64,000 bases of DNA from Apricaphanius iberus (GCA_028564705.1 JAPXFQ010000787.1:2852001-2916000); one strand, 5' to 3'; counted from the stretch's first letter, positions 23,202 to 34,165 are shown. The notes: generated by a model not told the origin, from the sequence alone. Translations and numbers: made by a program.

Positions 23202-24245
23202 TCAAACTTTGCTTTCATCAAAGAATCCTCCATTTGCAGCAATTACAGCATTGCAGACCTTTGGCATTCTAGCTGTTAATTTGTTGAGGTAATCTGGAGA
23301 AATTGCACCCCACGCTTCTAGAAGCAGCTCCCACAATTTGGATTGGTTGGATGGGCACTTCTTGCGTACCATACGGTCAAGCTGCTCCCACAACAGCTCA
23401 ACGGGGTTCAAATCTGGTGACTGCGCTGGCCACTCCATTACCGATAGAATACCAGCTGCCTGCTTCTTCTCTAAATAGTTCTTGCACAATTTCGAGGTGT
23501 GTTTTGGGTCATTGTCCTGTTGTAGGATGAAATTGGCTCCAATCAAGCGCTGTCCACTGGGTATGGCATGGCGTTGCAAAATGGAGTGATAGCCTTCCTT
23601 ATTCAGAATCCCTTTTACCCTGTACAAATCTCCCACCTTACCAGCACCAAAGCAACCCCAGACCATCACATTACCTCCACCATGCTTAACAGATGGCGTC
23701 AGGCATTCTTCCAGCATCTTTTCAGTTGTTCTGCGTCTCACAAACGTTCTTCTTTGTGATCCAAACACCTCAAACTTGGATTCATCCGTCCACAGCACTT
23801 TTTTCCAGTCTTCCTCTGTCCAATGTCTGTGTTCTTTTGCCCATCTTAATCTTTTTCTTTTATTGGCCAGTCTCAGATATGGCTTTTTCTTTGCCACTCT
23901 GCCCTGAAGCCCAGAATCCCGCAGCCGCCTCTTCACTGTAGATGTTGACACTGGTGTTTTGCGGGTACTATTTAATGAAGATGCCAGTTGGGGACCTGTG
24001 AGGCGTCTGTTTCTCAAACTAGAGACTCTAATGTACTTATCTTCTTGCTCAGTTGTGCAACGCGGCCTCCCACTTCTTTTTCTACTCTGGTTAGAGCCTG
24101 TTTGTGCTGTCCTCTGAAGGGAGTAGTACACACCGTTGTAGGAAATCTTCAATTTCTTAGCAATTTCTCGCATGGAATAGCCTTCATTTCTAAGAACAAG
24201 AATAGACTGTCGAGTTTCAGATGAAAGTTCTCTTTTTCTGGCCAT
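23202..24245 (-). CDS. DD38E Tc1/mariner-superfamily transposase, intact
   Basis: The protein has 347 residues with no stop or frameshift, the usual full length for this group. It would cut and paste its own element at TA sites in the nucleus. The N-terminus carries two helix-turn-helix DNA-binding subdomains (about residues 8-45 and 80-112) joined by a GRPR-type motif (RSGRPR, 57-62). A basic stretch at 119-135 (KKKPYLRLANKRKR) could serve as a nuclear signal. The catalytic triad is D154 (in LWTDESK), D244 (in QQDNDPKHT) and E283 (in NPVELLW), with 38 residues between the second and third, hence DD38E. The glycine-rich box HGGGNVMVWGCF is at 188-199. The ATG at 24245 gives the family-typical start MARKRELSSETRQ. 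The best alternative is a slightly damaged copy with a silent missense lesion that I cannot detect. Confidence 0.95.
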   Translation of the reverse strand: MARKRELSSETRQSILVLRNEGYSMREIAKKLKISYNGVYYSLQRTAQTGSNQSRKRSGRPRCTTEQEDKYIRVSSLRNRRLTGPQLASSLNSTRKTPVSTSTVKRRLRDSGLQGRVAKKKPYLRLANKRKRLRWAKEHRHWTEEDWKKVLWTDESKFEVFGSQRRTFVRRRTTEKMLEECLTPSVKHGGGNVMVWGCFGAGKVGDLYRVKGILNKEGYHSILQRHAIPSGQRLIGANFILQQDNDPKHTSKLCKNYLEKKQAAGILSVMEWPAQSPDLNPVELLWEQLDRMVRKKCPSNQSKLWELLLEAWGAISPDYLNKLTARMPKVCNAVIAANGGFFDESKV

Positions 24246-24630
24246 TTTGAGCGTTTAATTGACCCCACAAATGTGATGCTCCAGAAACTCAATCTGCTCA
24301 AAGGAAGGTCAGTTTTGTAGCTTCTGTACCGAGCTAAACTGTTTTCAGATGTGTGAACATGATTGCACAAGGGTTTTCTAATCATCAATTAGCCTTCTGA
24401 GCCAATGAGCAAACACATTGTACCATTAGAACACTGGAGTGATAGTTGCTGGAAATGGGCCTCTATACACCTATGTAGATATTGCACCAAAAACCAGACA
24501 TTTGCAGCTAGAATAGTCATTTACCACATTAGCAATGTATAGCGTGTGTTTCTTTAAAGTTAAGACTAGTTTAAAGTTATCTTCATTGAAAAGTACAGTG
24601 CTTTTCCTTCAAAAATAAGGACATTTCAAT

Positions 24631-24654
24631 GTGACCCCAAACTTTTGAACAGTA

Positions 24655-24657
<3 letters not shown>
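24631..24657. repeat. Terminal inverted repeat, DD38E element (transposase 5' side)
   Basis: 27 bp ending ...GAACAGTAGTG, the inverted partner of 23040-23066. Confidence 0.92.

Positions 24658-24690
<33 letters not shown>
24658..24690. repeat. (TA)n microsatellite
   Basis: About 16 TA units directly joining the DD38E element to the hAT-like element at 24691. Confidence 0.95.
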
Positions 24691-24693
<3 letters not shown>

Positions 24694-25398
24694 GGCCAGG
24701 ACTCGATTAAAGTCTTTAATCTAATGAATTACAGGCTTTTAAATTAAATTAATCACATTTTAACCGCACATAAATATTTGACCTGAGAAAAGTGAGAATT
24801 TTCTTCACATGGATTTTTAGTATGAATAATGACTGAATACATAAGTTTAAGCTATCAGAAAAAATAAAAACCATTATTCTGTCAGAACACCGATAAGAGA
24901 ATCATGGAGAAAGCGGAAATGTCTCTCAGGTAGAAGGAAATAAATTAACACGGTGATGACCAGGTAGCTGCAGCGCACCACCATCATTCCTCCTTGCAGA
25001 GCTGTGGAGGATGAAATCCCTCTCGTGGAATGAGTTCTGAGATTCTCTGGAGGATCGAGTTCAGAGGAAATAGCTGGAAGCAGCGCCAGTGCAGCTGTGT
25101 GTGCCACGTAACACGAAAGCGCACCCAGTAACAGAGTAGATGAGACCGCTCCGTCACCAAAGCCTTCATGACAGGAAGAAATAGCAGCAGCATAAGTTTT
25201 AACTGTAGTGAAAGCTAAATTTCTGTCCATCAGCTGCTGGAGGAACGACAGCATGTGGCTTAGCGGACATGAAACGGGATCTGTGCCTTTTTCTGCGCAC
25301 CAGCGCTGGAAAGCTGCGGTGCGTAAATAGGTGCGATTAAAATGCGTTAAAAAAATGTATAATTAATTCATCTTAATTAATGCGTTAAAGTCCCGGCC

Positions 25399-25401
<3 letters not shown>
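24691..25401. mobile_element. hAT-like element carrying a tyrosine-recombinase gene fragment
   Basis: The 711-bp unit starts TAGGGCCAGGACT and ends with the inverted AGTCCCGGCCCTA. Subterminal regions are rich in TTAATTAA/GCGTTAAA-type repeats on both sides. Both flanks are TA microsatellites, so an ATATATAT target duplication is possible but uninformative. The terminal pattern is hAT-like, and no hAT transposase is present. The centre (24874-25325, minus) is a piece of a tyrosine recombinase gene (separate entry). Confidence 0.7.
24874..25325 (-). pseudogene. Tyrosine-recombinase (DIRS-type) gene fragment with internal deletion
   Basis: The minus frame is open from about 25325, upstream of the first ATG at 25254, to 24874. 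Its first part reads AAFQRWCAEKG, DPVSCPLSHMLSFLQQLMD and TVKTYAAAISSCHEGFG, the pattern of the N-terminal core-binding domain of DIRS-type recombinases as I remember them. After a shortened middle it continues PPENLRTHSTRGISSSTAL. HSTRG fits the catalytic HxxR motif. The central catalytic part and the terminal tyrosine are missing or unrecognisable, so it cannot recombine. It was presumably captured into the surrounding element. Family assignment is from memory of motifs, not a search. Confidence 0.6.

Positions 25402-25463
<62 letters not shown>
25402..25463. repeat. (TA)n microsatellite
   Basis: About 31 TA units directly after the hAT-like element. Confidence 0.96.
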
Positions 25464-25465
<2 letters not shown>

Positions 25466-27419
25466 CAAATATTCTGTTTATCTAGCTGTATTCACTGACT
25501 GCCACAGTAAATACATTTTTAAGAGTATTTAAATATATTTATATTCTTCCTGTGTAGATACATGTAACATCTTCTTGTTACCATTCATTTTCTGTACCAA
25601 ATCTTGCAGAAATATAACATTTAACAAGCTAGCATTTTTAAAATAAAATTCACAAACCTGAATCATGATCCCTTTCATCACAGCTGTTGTTGTAAGTCTG
25701 TACTTTTATTCCAAAAACATTTCCAAAATCCATGTCAGCAACAGTCTTCTCATGCTTGTTAAACCACAAGAAGCTAGGCTGCTTAAGGAGCCAAAGTGTT
25801 TCTTCTTCAGGGAGCACAAGAAGGTTTTAATCATTCTACCTTATGTAGCTGCTGCCTGTACAAGTGGACTCCAATACTTCAAATTCGTTCCAAGAAGCTT
25901 TTTCCCTTATTCAAAAGTAACATTTTGATTCAGAGCTTTTTAGAAAACATCCGAAGCTTAGGCCCAAGTAGCCACCCCCTAATTCTGCCCCTGGCGCAGA
26001 CCGCAGCAAGTCGCTTACTCCAATCACCCTCCTAGGACGCAGGTAGGACAAACCACAAACAAACTCCCCAGAATCCTAACACATACTTTTTGGTATGATA
26101 CATTTAACACCCAAAGCTGCTAATATTCAACATCATCAAGTTAAATGCGGTTTTAAATTCTAAAACCACTCAAAAGGTCTTATTCACTGTTAAACCATGC
26201 AATATTTATTTGTAATTTTTTTTATACGATCAATCAGTGACTTGCTTTTACATGCTGCGCTTAAAAGAATTATTTAACCCCCATTGCCTGCATTGGCCAC
26301 AAAAAGGTAAGAGATAGCAAAACAAGCAAGTCAGACTGCCCACAGGAAGGATGTATTTATTTATTTTTTTACGGCCAGGAGAGAGCAGAGCGCTAACAAT
26401 TGGAAACTCTGCTAGTAGAATCTAACCGTTAGCAACTTGTGGCTACATTGTGGCAGAATGTTTGGGCTTGTGTTTTTTGTGGAAATATCACATCAGCGTT
26501 GCCTTTTTAACACAAAAGAGAGGAGCTAAAGAAGAAACTGGTCACAAAGTAACACAAAACGGGAGAAACAATGAAAACATGAAGTAAATGAAGCGCAGAC
26601 CTCCACCAAAGCCAGATTTTCCACATAAAACAGGAAGTAAAAACTACTTGAGCAAACACTGGAACTCAGAGCAGAAAATAAATACAATTCTACAGATCAG
26701 AACAAAAGACAGAGGAATTGTAAAACCAAAGGATGAACTGAATATGGAAAGCAAATCCCAGAATAAAGCAAAACACAACACTTAAGTCTTGAAGATAATG
26801 ACAGCATTAGGCTATTACGAAGGTATCCATGACTTCTCCAGCCTAAACCGATTCACACCTGTGTATTGAGGCTTATACAGCCAGAGCCTAGCCGTCACCT
26901 ATACCCCACACACATCGTAGGTTCATTTATAACCAATGACAGCCTTTTAGTAATCAGATAGTAGTTTAACAAATGCTGAACTGCTAACTCCTTTGAGGAA
27001 TGCTTCTGAAGGGCGATTTACCACCTCAGTGGCGATGTGATGTCTATCGTCTGTTGGTTATGTGTCAGTAGAGGCGTGGGGCTGAGCTTTGTTGCTTTTT
27101 CTGTCTATGTGTGTTTGTTATGGTCCTTAGAGAAGGCCTGGGCTGAGCGTAACAGCAGAACAGACAGATTGTATCCAGAACTCCTTTGCCCAAACAGAAA
27201 AGCTCCAGCATGCAGGAAAATGTGTTGATGTAACTGAGTTATGTTTTGTGATAACACAATTTACATTCTTGAATGGAAACTGTGATGTTCATATGTGTAT
27301 CTACAGATGGGACATCGCTGAAAAATCCCAGGGAGGAGATAATAGGGTAACAAAGAAGCCTGGGATACAATATGGTGCTCAGCTCATCTGTGTTGTTGTC
27401 TTTGGTTTAAAGGTCTCAG
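25464..27419. other. Non-coding DNA, no gene recognised
   Basis: AT-rich with short open frames (60-87 codons) lacking motifs. No transposon ends identified. Confidence 0.4.
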
Positions 27420-27760
27420 CTTTTTCTTGACCATATACAGTAGATTCTCTTTGGCATTTAGATCAGGACTTTCAGCTGGCCAGTAAATCACAGTAATACC
27501 ATAAAAAAGAAGGGAGCTATTGGTACTTTTGGTAGCGTGAACAGGTGCCAAATCATTAAAATGAAATTAGTATCTGCATAAAGCTTGACAGCAGAGGGAG
27601 AGATGAAGTGCTTTAGAATATCTTCACTAACTTTGAACTTGATGAAACACAGTGGACCAACACCAGCAAATGAAATTGCTTTCAAAACCACTACAGATTG
27701 TGGAACCTAAAGGAATGTGGGTTCTGTTATTCGAATCCAGGAGTTTAACCAAATATTTTC
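27420..27760 (-). pseudogene. Tc1-like transposase relic
   Basis: On the minus strand, 27691 downwards reads MVLKAISFAGVGPLCFIKFK followed by the ILKHF..PSA.KLY.D..F segment that precedes the second catalytic aspartate in one Tc1 family of fish. Further on (27490-27430) a degenerate YWPAESPDLNAKENL matches the WPANSPDLNPIENL motif containing the catalytic glutamate. The QQD box itself is lost to mutation or deletion. Terminal repeats were not located. Confidence 0.75.
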
Positions 27761-27949
27761 TCTAATTGACCTTTTTGAAAAAGGTGATGGACAAATCTGA
27801 AGGCCGTCCATAATTTTGACAAATTAGTAATCACACCTCTTACCGCTTTGTCCAAGCGCAGACATTTTCAACTTCACTAAAGGAGTACAGGTAACTACCA
27901 CCAACACAAAAAATAAAATTTCTCATGAGAGCATCTGAGCGTCAATGCA

Positions 27950-28190
27950 GACCTGGTCAACGTACTCAATGCATCTTGCTTACTAAAAGCTGACAATGCC
28001 TTGAAGAGTTACTGAGGATTTAGAACGCGCTCACAAGAGCCTGGTGTCATGCCAAACCGCTGATGAATGCATAGATTTCCTCATGCTGAAGCAATAGCTT
28101 CCGGTTCAAAAAAAGTGGCTCATTGGAGAAACCTTCACTGATTTAAAAACTTTGGCTGAAGTGGTGTATTGTGTCCAGAACATCAAAACC
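27950..28190 (+). pseudogene. hAT-like relic, sister of 56945-57310
   Basis: It shares two blocks with 56945-57310: one beginning CAGACCTGG.CA.CGTACTC (27952-27985) and one around AAAACTTTGGCTGAAGTGGT (28145-28168). The second block encodes the KTLAEVV motif that, in the sister, continues into a hAT dimerisation-like sequence. Stops are abundant. The intervening ~150 bp differ. Family assignment is tentative. Confidence 0.4.
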
Positions 28191-28194
28191 TCCA

Positions 28195-28499
28195 TAAGTA
28201 AGGCAAGGCAATTTTTTGTTGCATAGCACACTTTCACCTAAGGTAATTTAAGATGCTTTACATGATTCGGTGGTAAAGAAACCAAACATATAATAAAAGC
28301 ATAGAAAGTAAACAGCAAAAACATATGATATAATCATAGAAATTGAAGTGAGGCAAAAAGCATAAATGTATTAAAATTAAAAACAGTAATTAAGTATAAA
28401 AAATTTCAATCAATAAAAGTTACATTTGCTTTACATGATTTTTGGAGAACATTAGAATAAAAGCAGCAATTATGAATAAGCATAAAAAGAAAATATGTA
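28195..28499 (-). repeat. Interspersed repeat, first part (split by retroposon copy 3)
   Basis: GGCAAGGCAA...CACTTTCACCTAAGGTAATTTAAGATGCTTTACATG and what follows is, from memory, a teleost repeat usually starting AAGGCAAGGCAA and containing a TGCTTTACAT box. It resumes at 29912-30290 after the insertion. Confidence 0.55.
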
Positions 28500-29903
28500 A
28501 GAATGTGTGCGCATGAGAGGGAGGGTACGTATGAGTGTCTCTGTTTGTCTATATCTACTTGTCAGGTTGGGTGTTTGGCTGCTCTCTGGCTTGATGCATC
28601 TTCTTACCTCCCCGTCACTCCCCGTCGGTGATGGATGGTCCTGCCCGCTGGTCGATGATGGCTCTCGATGCCTGGGGCCGGGGGTCCCGGTTGCGGCCCG
28701 GCTCGGTCCTGGTGCATGCCTGGCTGGTCCTGGGTGGGACGGTGTCGGGCGGCCGCTGTTTCAGGCCAACATCCTTCTTGGATTGACTGGGGCACCTCTT
28801 ATGGGGGTGCCGGGGTTGTAAGTAGGTTGGTGCCGTCCGGTGGATCGGTGGGGACCGTGCCAGGCGCCCAAGCTCCTGCCAGTTCCATGAGTTCTACTGC
28901 CTGGTCGGTTCATCTGGGGGGGCTGTCCGGTATTGGCTGGGCCCCAGATCTTGGCGCTCTGCATGGGGCGGGATCTGGACCCGGGAGCTGGTAGATCTGG
29001 ATGTCCAGGTGCTGGCTGGGCGCGGCCTGGGGAGGGCGTACATCCGCTGTGGCTTTTACTGTGGCTCCCTGGCGTGTGGGTGTGTGTGGGGGGGCCGGGT
29101 TGTTGGCGGTGGGTATTGGTCCGGGTAGGCGGCGACGTGTATTGTCCGTCGATCGGCTGCAGGCGCCTCCTGCCCGGCGGCGGTGGCGGGGGACCCCTCT
29201 CGGCCTGCGGCTTCCTGCGCTCTGTGGGACTCTGGATGCATGCGTCTCCTGCCTCCTTCATGTCTGTGTCGATTCCTGTAGGACGGATTGACGGTTCCTT
29301 ACACCTGCTGTCAATCACTTGCATGGGGAAACCTTATTCAGACCTGCATGCTCGCACACACTCATAGGTGTGGGGACATTGGTGTGGACGGACATATCTT
29401 GAGCTGAGGTTATTGTCATTAGTTAGCTTTTACCAGGAGCTTAACAGAAACATTAGTATTGTTTGTAGTGAATGTGTAATTCTTAATTTTTATTACTGGA
29501 TCTGAATTATTGGTGTGGTTCTGTTCAGTTTGTTGTTTTTGTTTGTTTTGTTTTACCGCTTCTCTACCATCCGGCAGAGGCGGAGGACTGGGATGTTTTC
29601 TTGTGTTCTTTGTTTGCCTCCCTGTCTTGTGTCATCAGTTCGCGCCTCTGCTGGTGCGGGTTCTTTTCTTCACCTTCCTTCCTTCTTGTCTCGGTTTCGT
29701 GTCCATGACTTCAGGAAATTGAACCCTCAGTAATTACTAATAAAGATTATTTAATACATATACATCAAGTGGAGTGTTATAGCAAAGCTGTAATACTCTG
29801 CATGGGAAAGTAAATATGTTGGGCTTGTACTTGGTACTGAGACACCAATTCTCAGTGGCAAACTGCTAGACAGGACACGTAATAAAAAAAATAATTAAAA
29901 ATT
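28500..29903 (+). mobile_element. GC-rich poly(A)-tailed retroposon, copy 3
   Basis: This 1.4 kb insert is flanked by AATATGTA (28492-28499 and 29904-29911). It is close to copy 2 (4974-6510) along most of its length, starts about 35 bp further upstream, has CCGGGGGTCCCGGT-type additions near 28675, and lacks about 190 bp of copy 2. Its 3' end GACAGGACACGTAATAAAA is shared by all three copies. No reverse transcriptase is encoded. Long frames on both strands in the GC-rich part are composition artefacts. Confidence 0.78.
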
Positions 29904-29911
29904 AATATGTA

Positions 29912-30290
29912 TAAAGTTTATATTAGAACATTGCTCAAAGGCAGCTCTAAACAGTAGAGTTTTAATCTTTGATTTTAAAGAGCCTATCGTCAGCAGCTTT
30001 GCAGTCATCTGGAAGCTTGGTCCAGATTTGTGGGACATAGAAACTGAAAGCTGCTTTTCCATGTTTAGTTCAGGAGCTACTGTCATTGGAGGATTGGTTA
30101 GTCTCTCAATTGTTGCAAACAAAGTCCACATATTATTAATATTTCTGTTAATGAATTCAGAAAAGAATGATTCCCTTCCATCTTTCAAAGTTAAATGGTA
30201 TCTCTTCAGCCAGTTTTTGTAGATCTCATAGTTAATCTGGAGTTTAGTTTGCCGCTATGTTATTTCTGCTCATCGACGATCCATTTTTAC
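29912..30290 (-). repeat. Interspersed repeat, second part
   Basis: Continuation of the repeat at 28195-28499. The stretch AGTTTTAATCTTTGATTTTAAAGAG and CATCTGGAAGCTTGGTCCAGAT matches the remembered order of that teleost repeat. It has no protein. Confidence 0.5.
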
Positions 30291-33052
30291 ACTTTGTACC
30301 AGTGAATCCCTTCTCCAAGAAGACTTTTTTTCACCCAAAACTACTTTAACATTAGTTTTAGCAATTATATTGAAAATGTCTGAGGTGTCCAATTTTATCC
30401 AGCAGCCCTTTTACAGAGGTGAAATTGGGGGATAAGGAGGGTGTGGTAAGAGACTACAATTGTTTAAACGTTTAAACTTAATTGTTTCCTAGAAAATGCT
30501 GTTTTACAATATTTTCATTGTGACTACAATGTTTGGTAGAGATGTAGCGTTAATAGAAAACACACAGATGGTCAAACAGCACAGTAGCAACTACTGAGAT
30601 GTTAGAGATATTTAAACCTTTGCAATAATTAAGTTTAAAATGTGTGACCTCAATTGTGTGTTTGCTGTTTGACATGCTGAGTCAGGCTGAAGTTATGAAG
30701 AGTGTTACTTAATCTTGTTGCTTACCCACAATGAGTAGTTGGTCTTCTGTCAGAGGCAAAAATTCTGAATCTCAAAATCTAACAAGAACCCCTTCAGCAA
30801 TTCCACAGGAGGACATTGTGAGACTATGGGCCTGAATTATTAAAATTCCGTTGATAAATGAGGCCCTATGTGGTCAGTCCACGGCAGGTTAACTGTTTGT
30901 ACTTTCAGTTCAAAAATGTAATTTTGTTTGTATATGAAGTTATTTGTTCAGATTTGGATGTAATATTTAAAATGAATACAAAATATATCCTATTGAATAT
31001 ATTATGATTTTAATTGATTGGTAAATACAGATTATGACCAGATTTTTTTGACCCTATCTATCAAAATTACGAACCACAAAAATAACTAGCATGACCTAAG
31101 TGTGGTGACATGGTCTCATTTACTGCAAAACACAAGATTTGATCATGTTTATGATGTGTCATAATAAATAAAACTCAATAAACTAAAATGTTCTGAAACA
31201 CCAACATTTTAACTATGATCCACTTCATACCACATTTGTATGTATCAGCAGACATTTTCAATTTAGCCCATTTTTCATAGTTTTACCAGTAATGGGTTTA
31301 TAGTGGGAGCAGTCGTTCTGGGACTGGGAAACGGCACATTTATCTCATGAACCAACAGCTGCACACAGATAACAAGATCATTAAATAATACAAAAAACAC
31401 AGAAGAAATTACAACAGGGAGCCAAAACTGTAATTTATATGCCGATACATGAAGGATAGGACTGTTTTACAGATGTTAATGCTCGAATAGCTGTTTGCTG
31501 AATATCGAAAATACCTTTTTTAAATGTATGTTGACCAAAAAATAATAATAAGTTCTGTTACAGCTACATTGATGGGTTTTTTTCTTCAAATGTAAATAAA
31601 CATTTCTTTGGAAGTGTGTACTCAAAAATGTAACTTGCTGCACAGCCATGCTGCTATATAATGTATGGACATAAACTCATTACACAAACGGTAACACATG
31701 ATTCCTGTTCTGCTCAAGTGAAAAAGAGTAATTTAAAGTCAGTGTGCAGTAAAAGTTTTTGTTAAAAAAACATAGCTCGCCTTCTTTTTGATCTATGCTT
31801 CCTGTCACTTGCCACACATTTGCTCTTGTTCTCTAACCACACTCGCTTCCTGTAGGATTTTGCTCATTTAATCAATATACTAAACAGGGGGGGAGGCAGG
31901 CGACGGAAAGCATGTATCATCTTTTCTTTTTCCGTTCCTTTTCTTCTTCCTTCTGCTGCTTACTGACAGTAATGGACAAATTATGACAGGACAGATATGC
32001 AGGAAAAGAAGCGCCACTAACGGCTTTGACAGGGACATCATGTAACGTAATTGAAACGATGCTATGAACATCGTGTTCTGTTACAATATTGCTCTAAAAA
32101 TTATTTATAAATGAAAAATGTGTATTATCACACGTTATAAGAACAACCTCATTGAAGTGTTAAAAGAAAAATGATGTAAATTTTTGTTTTTTTTAACAGG
32201 GTAAAACATGAAATTCTTTTCCTTGGTTATTGTAACACCCTGAATCAGACTTTTGCAATACTTTTTATTAGAATTTTGCTTAGATTTCAGACAAAGAAGC
32301 TTTTTATTGGGCGCTTCTTGACCATGCAACCGGTGGCAGAGCCAGGCAATTTTCACTGGGGTGGCAGAAACCGATTTGTGATCCTCTCTGGGGTGCCATT
32401 TTTAAATAACCCTTATTGGTTTTTTTTCTTTGTTTTATGTTGCTCTACAGCATACTGGCACTCCTCTGTCTTTCACTTTACACTTTTTTCTCATGTGTAT
32501 GTTGCCTTAAAAAGAGAATTTTCCTACTCTGGGAAAAGGTATTCAAGTCAGTAGAAAGTAGTTTATGGCACCTAAACCACACACCTTGATATTTGGAATG
32601 AGGATATTAATCTAAAGATAAAATATTTTAGGTCTTTTTCTTAGTTCTTGCAAAGTAATAAAGAGGCCTGCATTATACAAACTGCATATTCTTAAGGCAT
32701 TTATACCAGGTATTAGTACTTTGCTGAGAAATATTCATCTTGACTTCTGGTGATCAGATGGATTATGGGTTGTGTATCATCAGGGCAACAGACACAGATA
32801 CATATACTGTATATACATTGATTTATTACAGGCTAATCATTTAAAAAACATTTAAAAAACTGTAGCTCATCGTCAGCCATTTTTGCAGTTGATGTCTGAG
32901 GACAGAATTTCATCCAGAACGAAGGTGTTCCTTGCTTTGGTCATGTTTAGTCCAATCACAGATAAAGCTCTTTTTACATCTGGATTTGAGTCCGGAACTG
33001 AAACTAGCTTCGTAACTTCTGATAGTCCTCTGTTGGGGATATTACACAGAAT
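30291..33052. other. Non-coding DNA, no gene recognised
   Basis: AT-rich with no transposon domain seen apart from the 39-bp relic at 30828-30866. Short open frames lack motifs. Confidence 0.4.
30828..30866. mobile_element. 39-bp fusion of two transposon ends
   Basis: GGGCCTGAATTATTAA is followed by seven bases and TTGATAAATGAGGCCC, which are inverted copies of each other. They resemble the ends of the 1.2 kb element at 59097-60292 (GGGCCTGATTTATTAA and TGATAAATCAGGC). TAT occurs on each side (30825-30827 and 30867-30869), consistent with a 3-bp target duplication. It looks like an element that lost everything but its termini. Confidence 0.6.
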
Positions 33053-33180
33053 GTAGGCATTTGGCTATTAATAGTCAAAGGGCTGCTTATGGCAGTAAAT
33101 AAGATTAATAATTTATGGAAAATTATCATTATTAAGGGCACCACCTTTATCAGGAACTATTTTAATAGCCAAATGTCTAC
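33053..33180. mobile_element. Short inverted-repeat element (MITE-like)
   Basis: GTAGGCATTTGGCTATTA (33053) and its inverted near-copy TAATAGCCAAATGTCTAC (ending 33180) bound 128 bp. One mismatch and a small indel separate the arms. No coding potential. Superfamily unknown; the arms may be internal to something larger. Confidence 0.45.
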
Positions 33181-34165
33181 GTCAGTCTCATAATCTGAAG
33201 GAATTAATTATTTACTATTGACCACAAACCTTGCTATATGTGTGTGTTGAACGAGAAACGACAACAGTTACTTTCCAAGATACAAAATGTATTTACAGTA
33301 AAAATAAGAGAAACATTTTAATCACCAAGCTAGAAAAAGAACACACTACTGATTAAAACAAATGAATAGTTAAAAATAAAAGAACACAAAAAGATGGATA
33401 TGTAAAAAGATGAGAAACCATGAATTCTGATACGATTCTTCCTTTAAGAACCAAAGCTTGATTTGAAGATGCTGGTATGAAAGCTGAATTAGTTTCACTA
33501 ATTGTAATTAGTTTAACTAATTTAGCACCAGTGGTTTACCTCTAAACCAGTAAGCAATGTAAGAAAACACAAAACATTCTTTGGGTTACGAAATGTTTGT
33601 TTAAAAATTATCTGGATAAGAGTAATTAACCTTTGGAGAATTACTTAAATCATTGATTGATCATGGCAGTAAAACAATCTAACTCCTATATTTTGATCAA
33701 ATAAGGCGAGTTCAAACACAATAATGAGATTAGTTTCTGTTCTTAATCTTCTCTGCACCGATCTTTATTTGAACACCTTTGATGGCTTATGGATTGATGG
33801 CTTATGGATTGATAGTTTATGGATTGAATAGACCAAACACGTGGTCTTGCCCTAGCGCGGCGCTAGTGGCAGCCACAGGATGCTGTTTGGACCAGTTCTA
33901 GCATGTTTATTAAACATTAAATAAAGAAAATCAAGCTCCTGTATTCCTGAGTAGCAGGATTAAAACGACTCTTTGTCGGGTAAATACTTTTGAAAACACT
34001 GATTAAAATTTCAGACCAAGGCCTGGTTTACCCAAAGATAGCAGATGAAACTTAAAAAGTTAACAAACCAAACAAAATGGAAAAAAATGGAGGGGGCTCA
34101 GACGATGTTAGCCCAGCAGGCTAACAAAGGGTTGCTAAGCTAGTTAGCATGCCAGGCTCCCGGAG
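33181..34165. other. Non-coding DNA with a small tandem repeat
   Basis: No gene recognised. It contains the three-unit 15-bp tandem repeat at 33779-33827. Confidence 0.4.
33779..33827. repeat. 15-bp tandem repeat, three units
   Basis: TTGATGGCTTATGGA occurs twice exactly, then TTGATAGTTTATGGA, then a partial unit. Confidence 0.9.

Larger units (their letters stand above)
23040..24657 (-). mobile_element. Complete DD38E Tc1-type (Intruder-like) transposon
   Basis: This 1618-bp element is flanked by TA at 23038-23039 and 24658-24659. Terminal inverted repeats are 27 bp (23040-23066 and 24631-24657), agreeing at 25 of 27 positions. They start CACTGCCGTTCAAAAGTTTG on the left and CACTACTGTTCAAAAGTTTG on the right. 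The transposase gene between them is intact on the minus strand. Intact termini, intact frame and TA duplications together indicate a relatively young, possibly still mobile copy. Spacing of catalytic residues places it with the DD38E (Intruder) group described as a sister of DD34E/Tc1. Confidence 0.95.

Noticed and set aside
28761..29324. 187-codon minus-strand frame in retroposon copy 3
   Set aside because: Same reason as for copy 2: low stop density in GC-rich DNA, with no domain motif.
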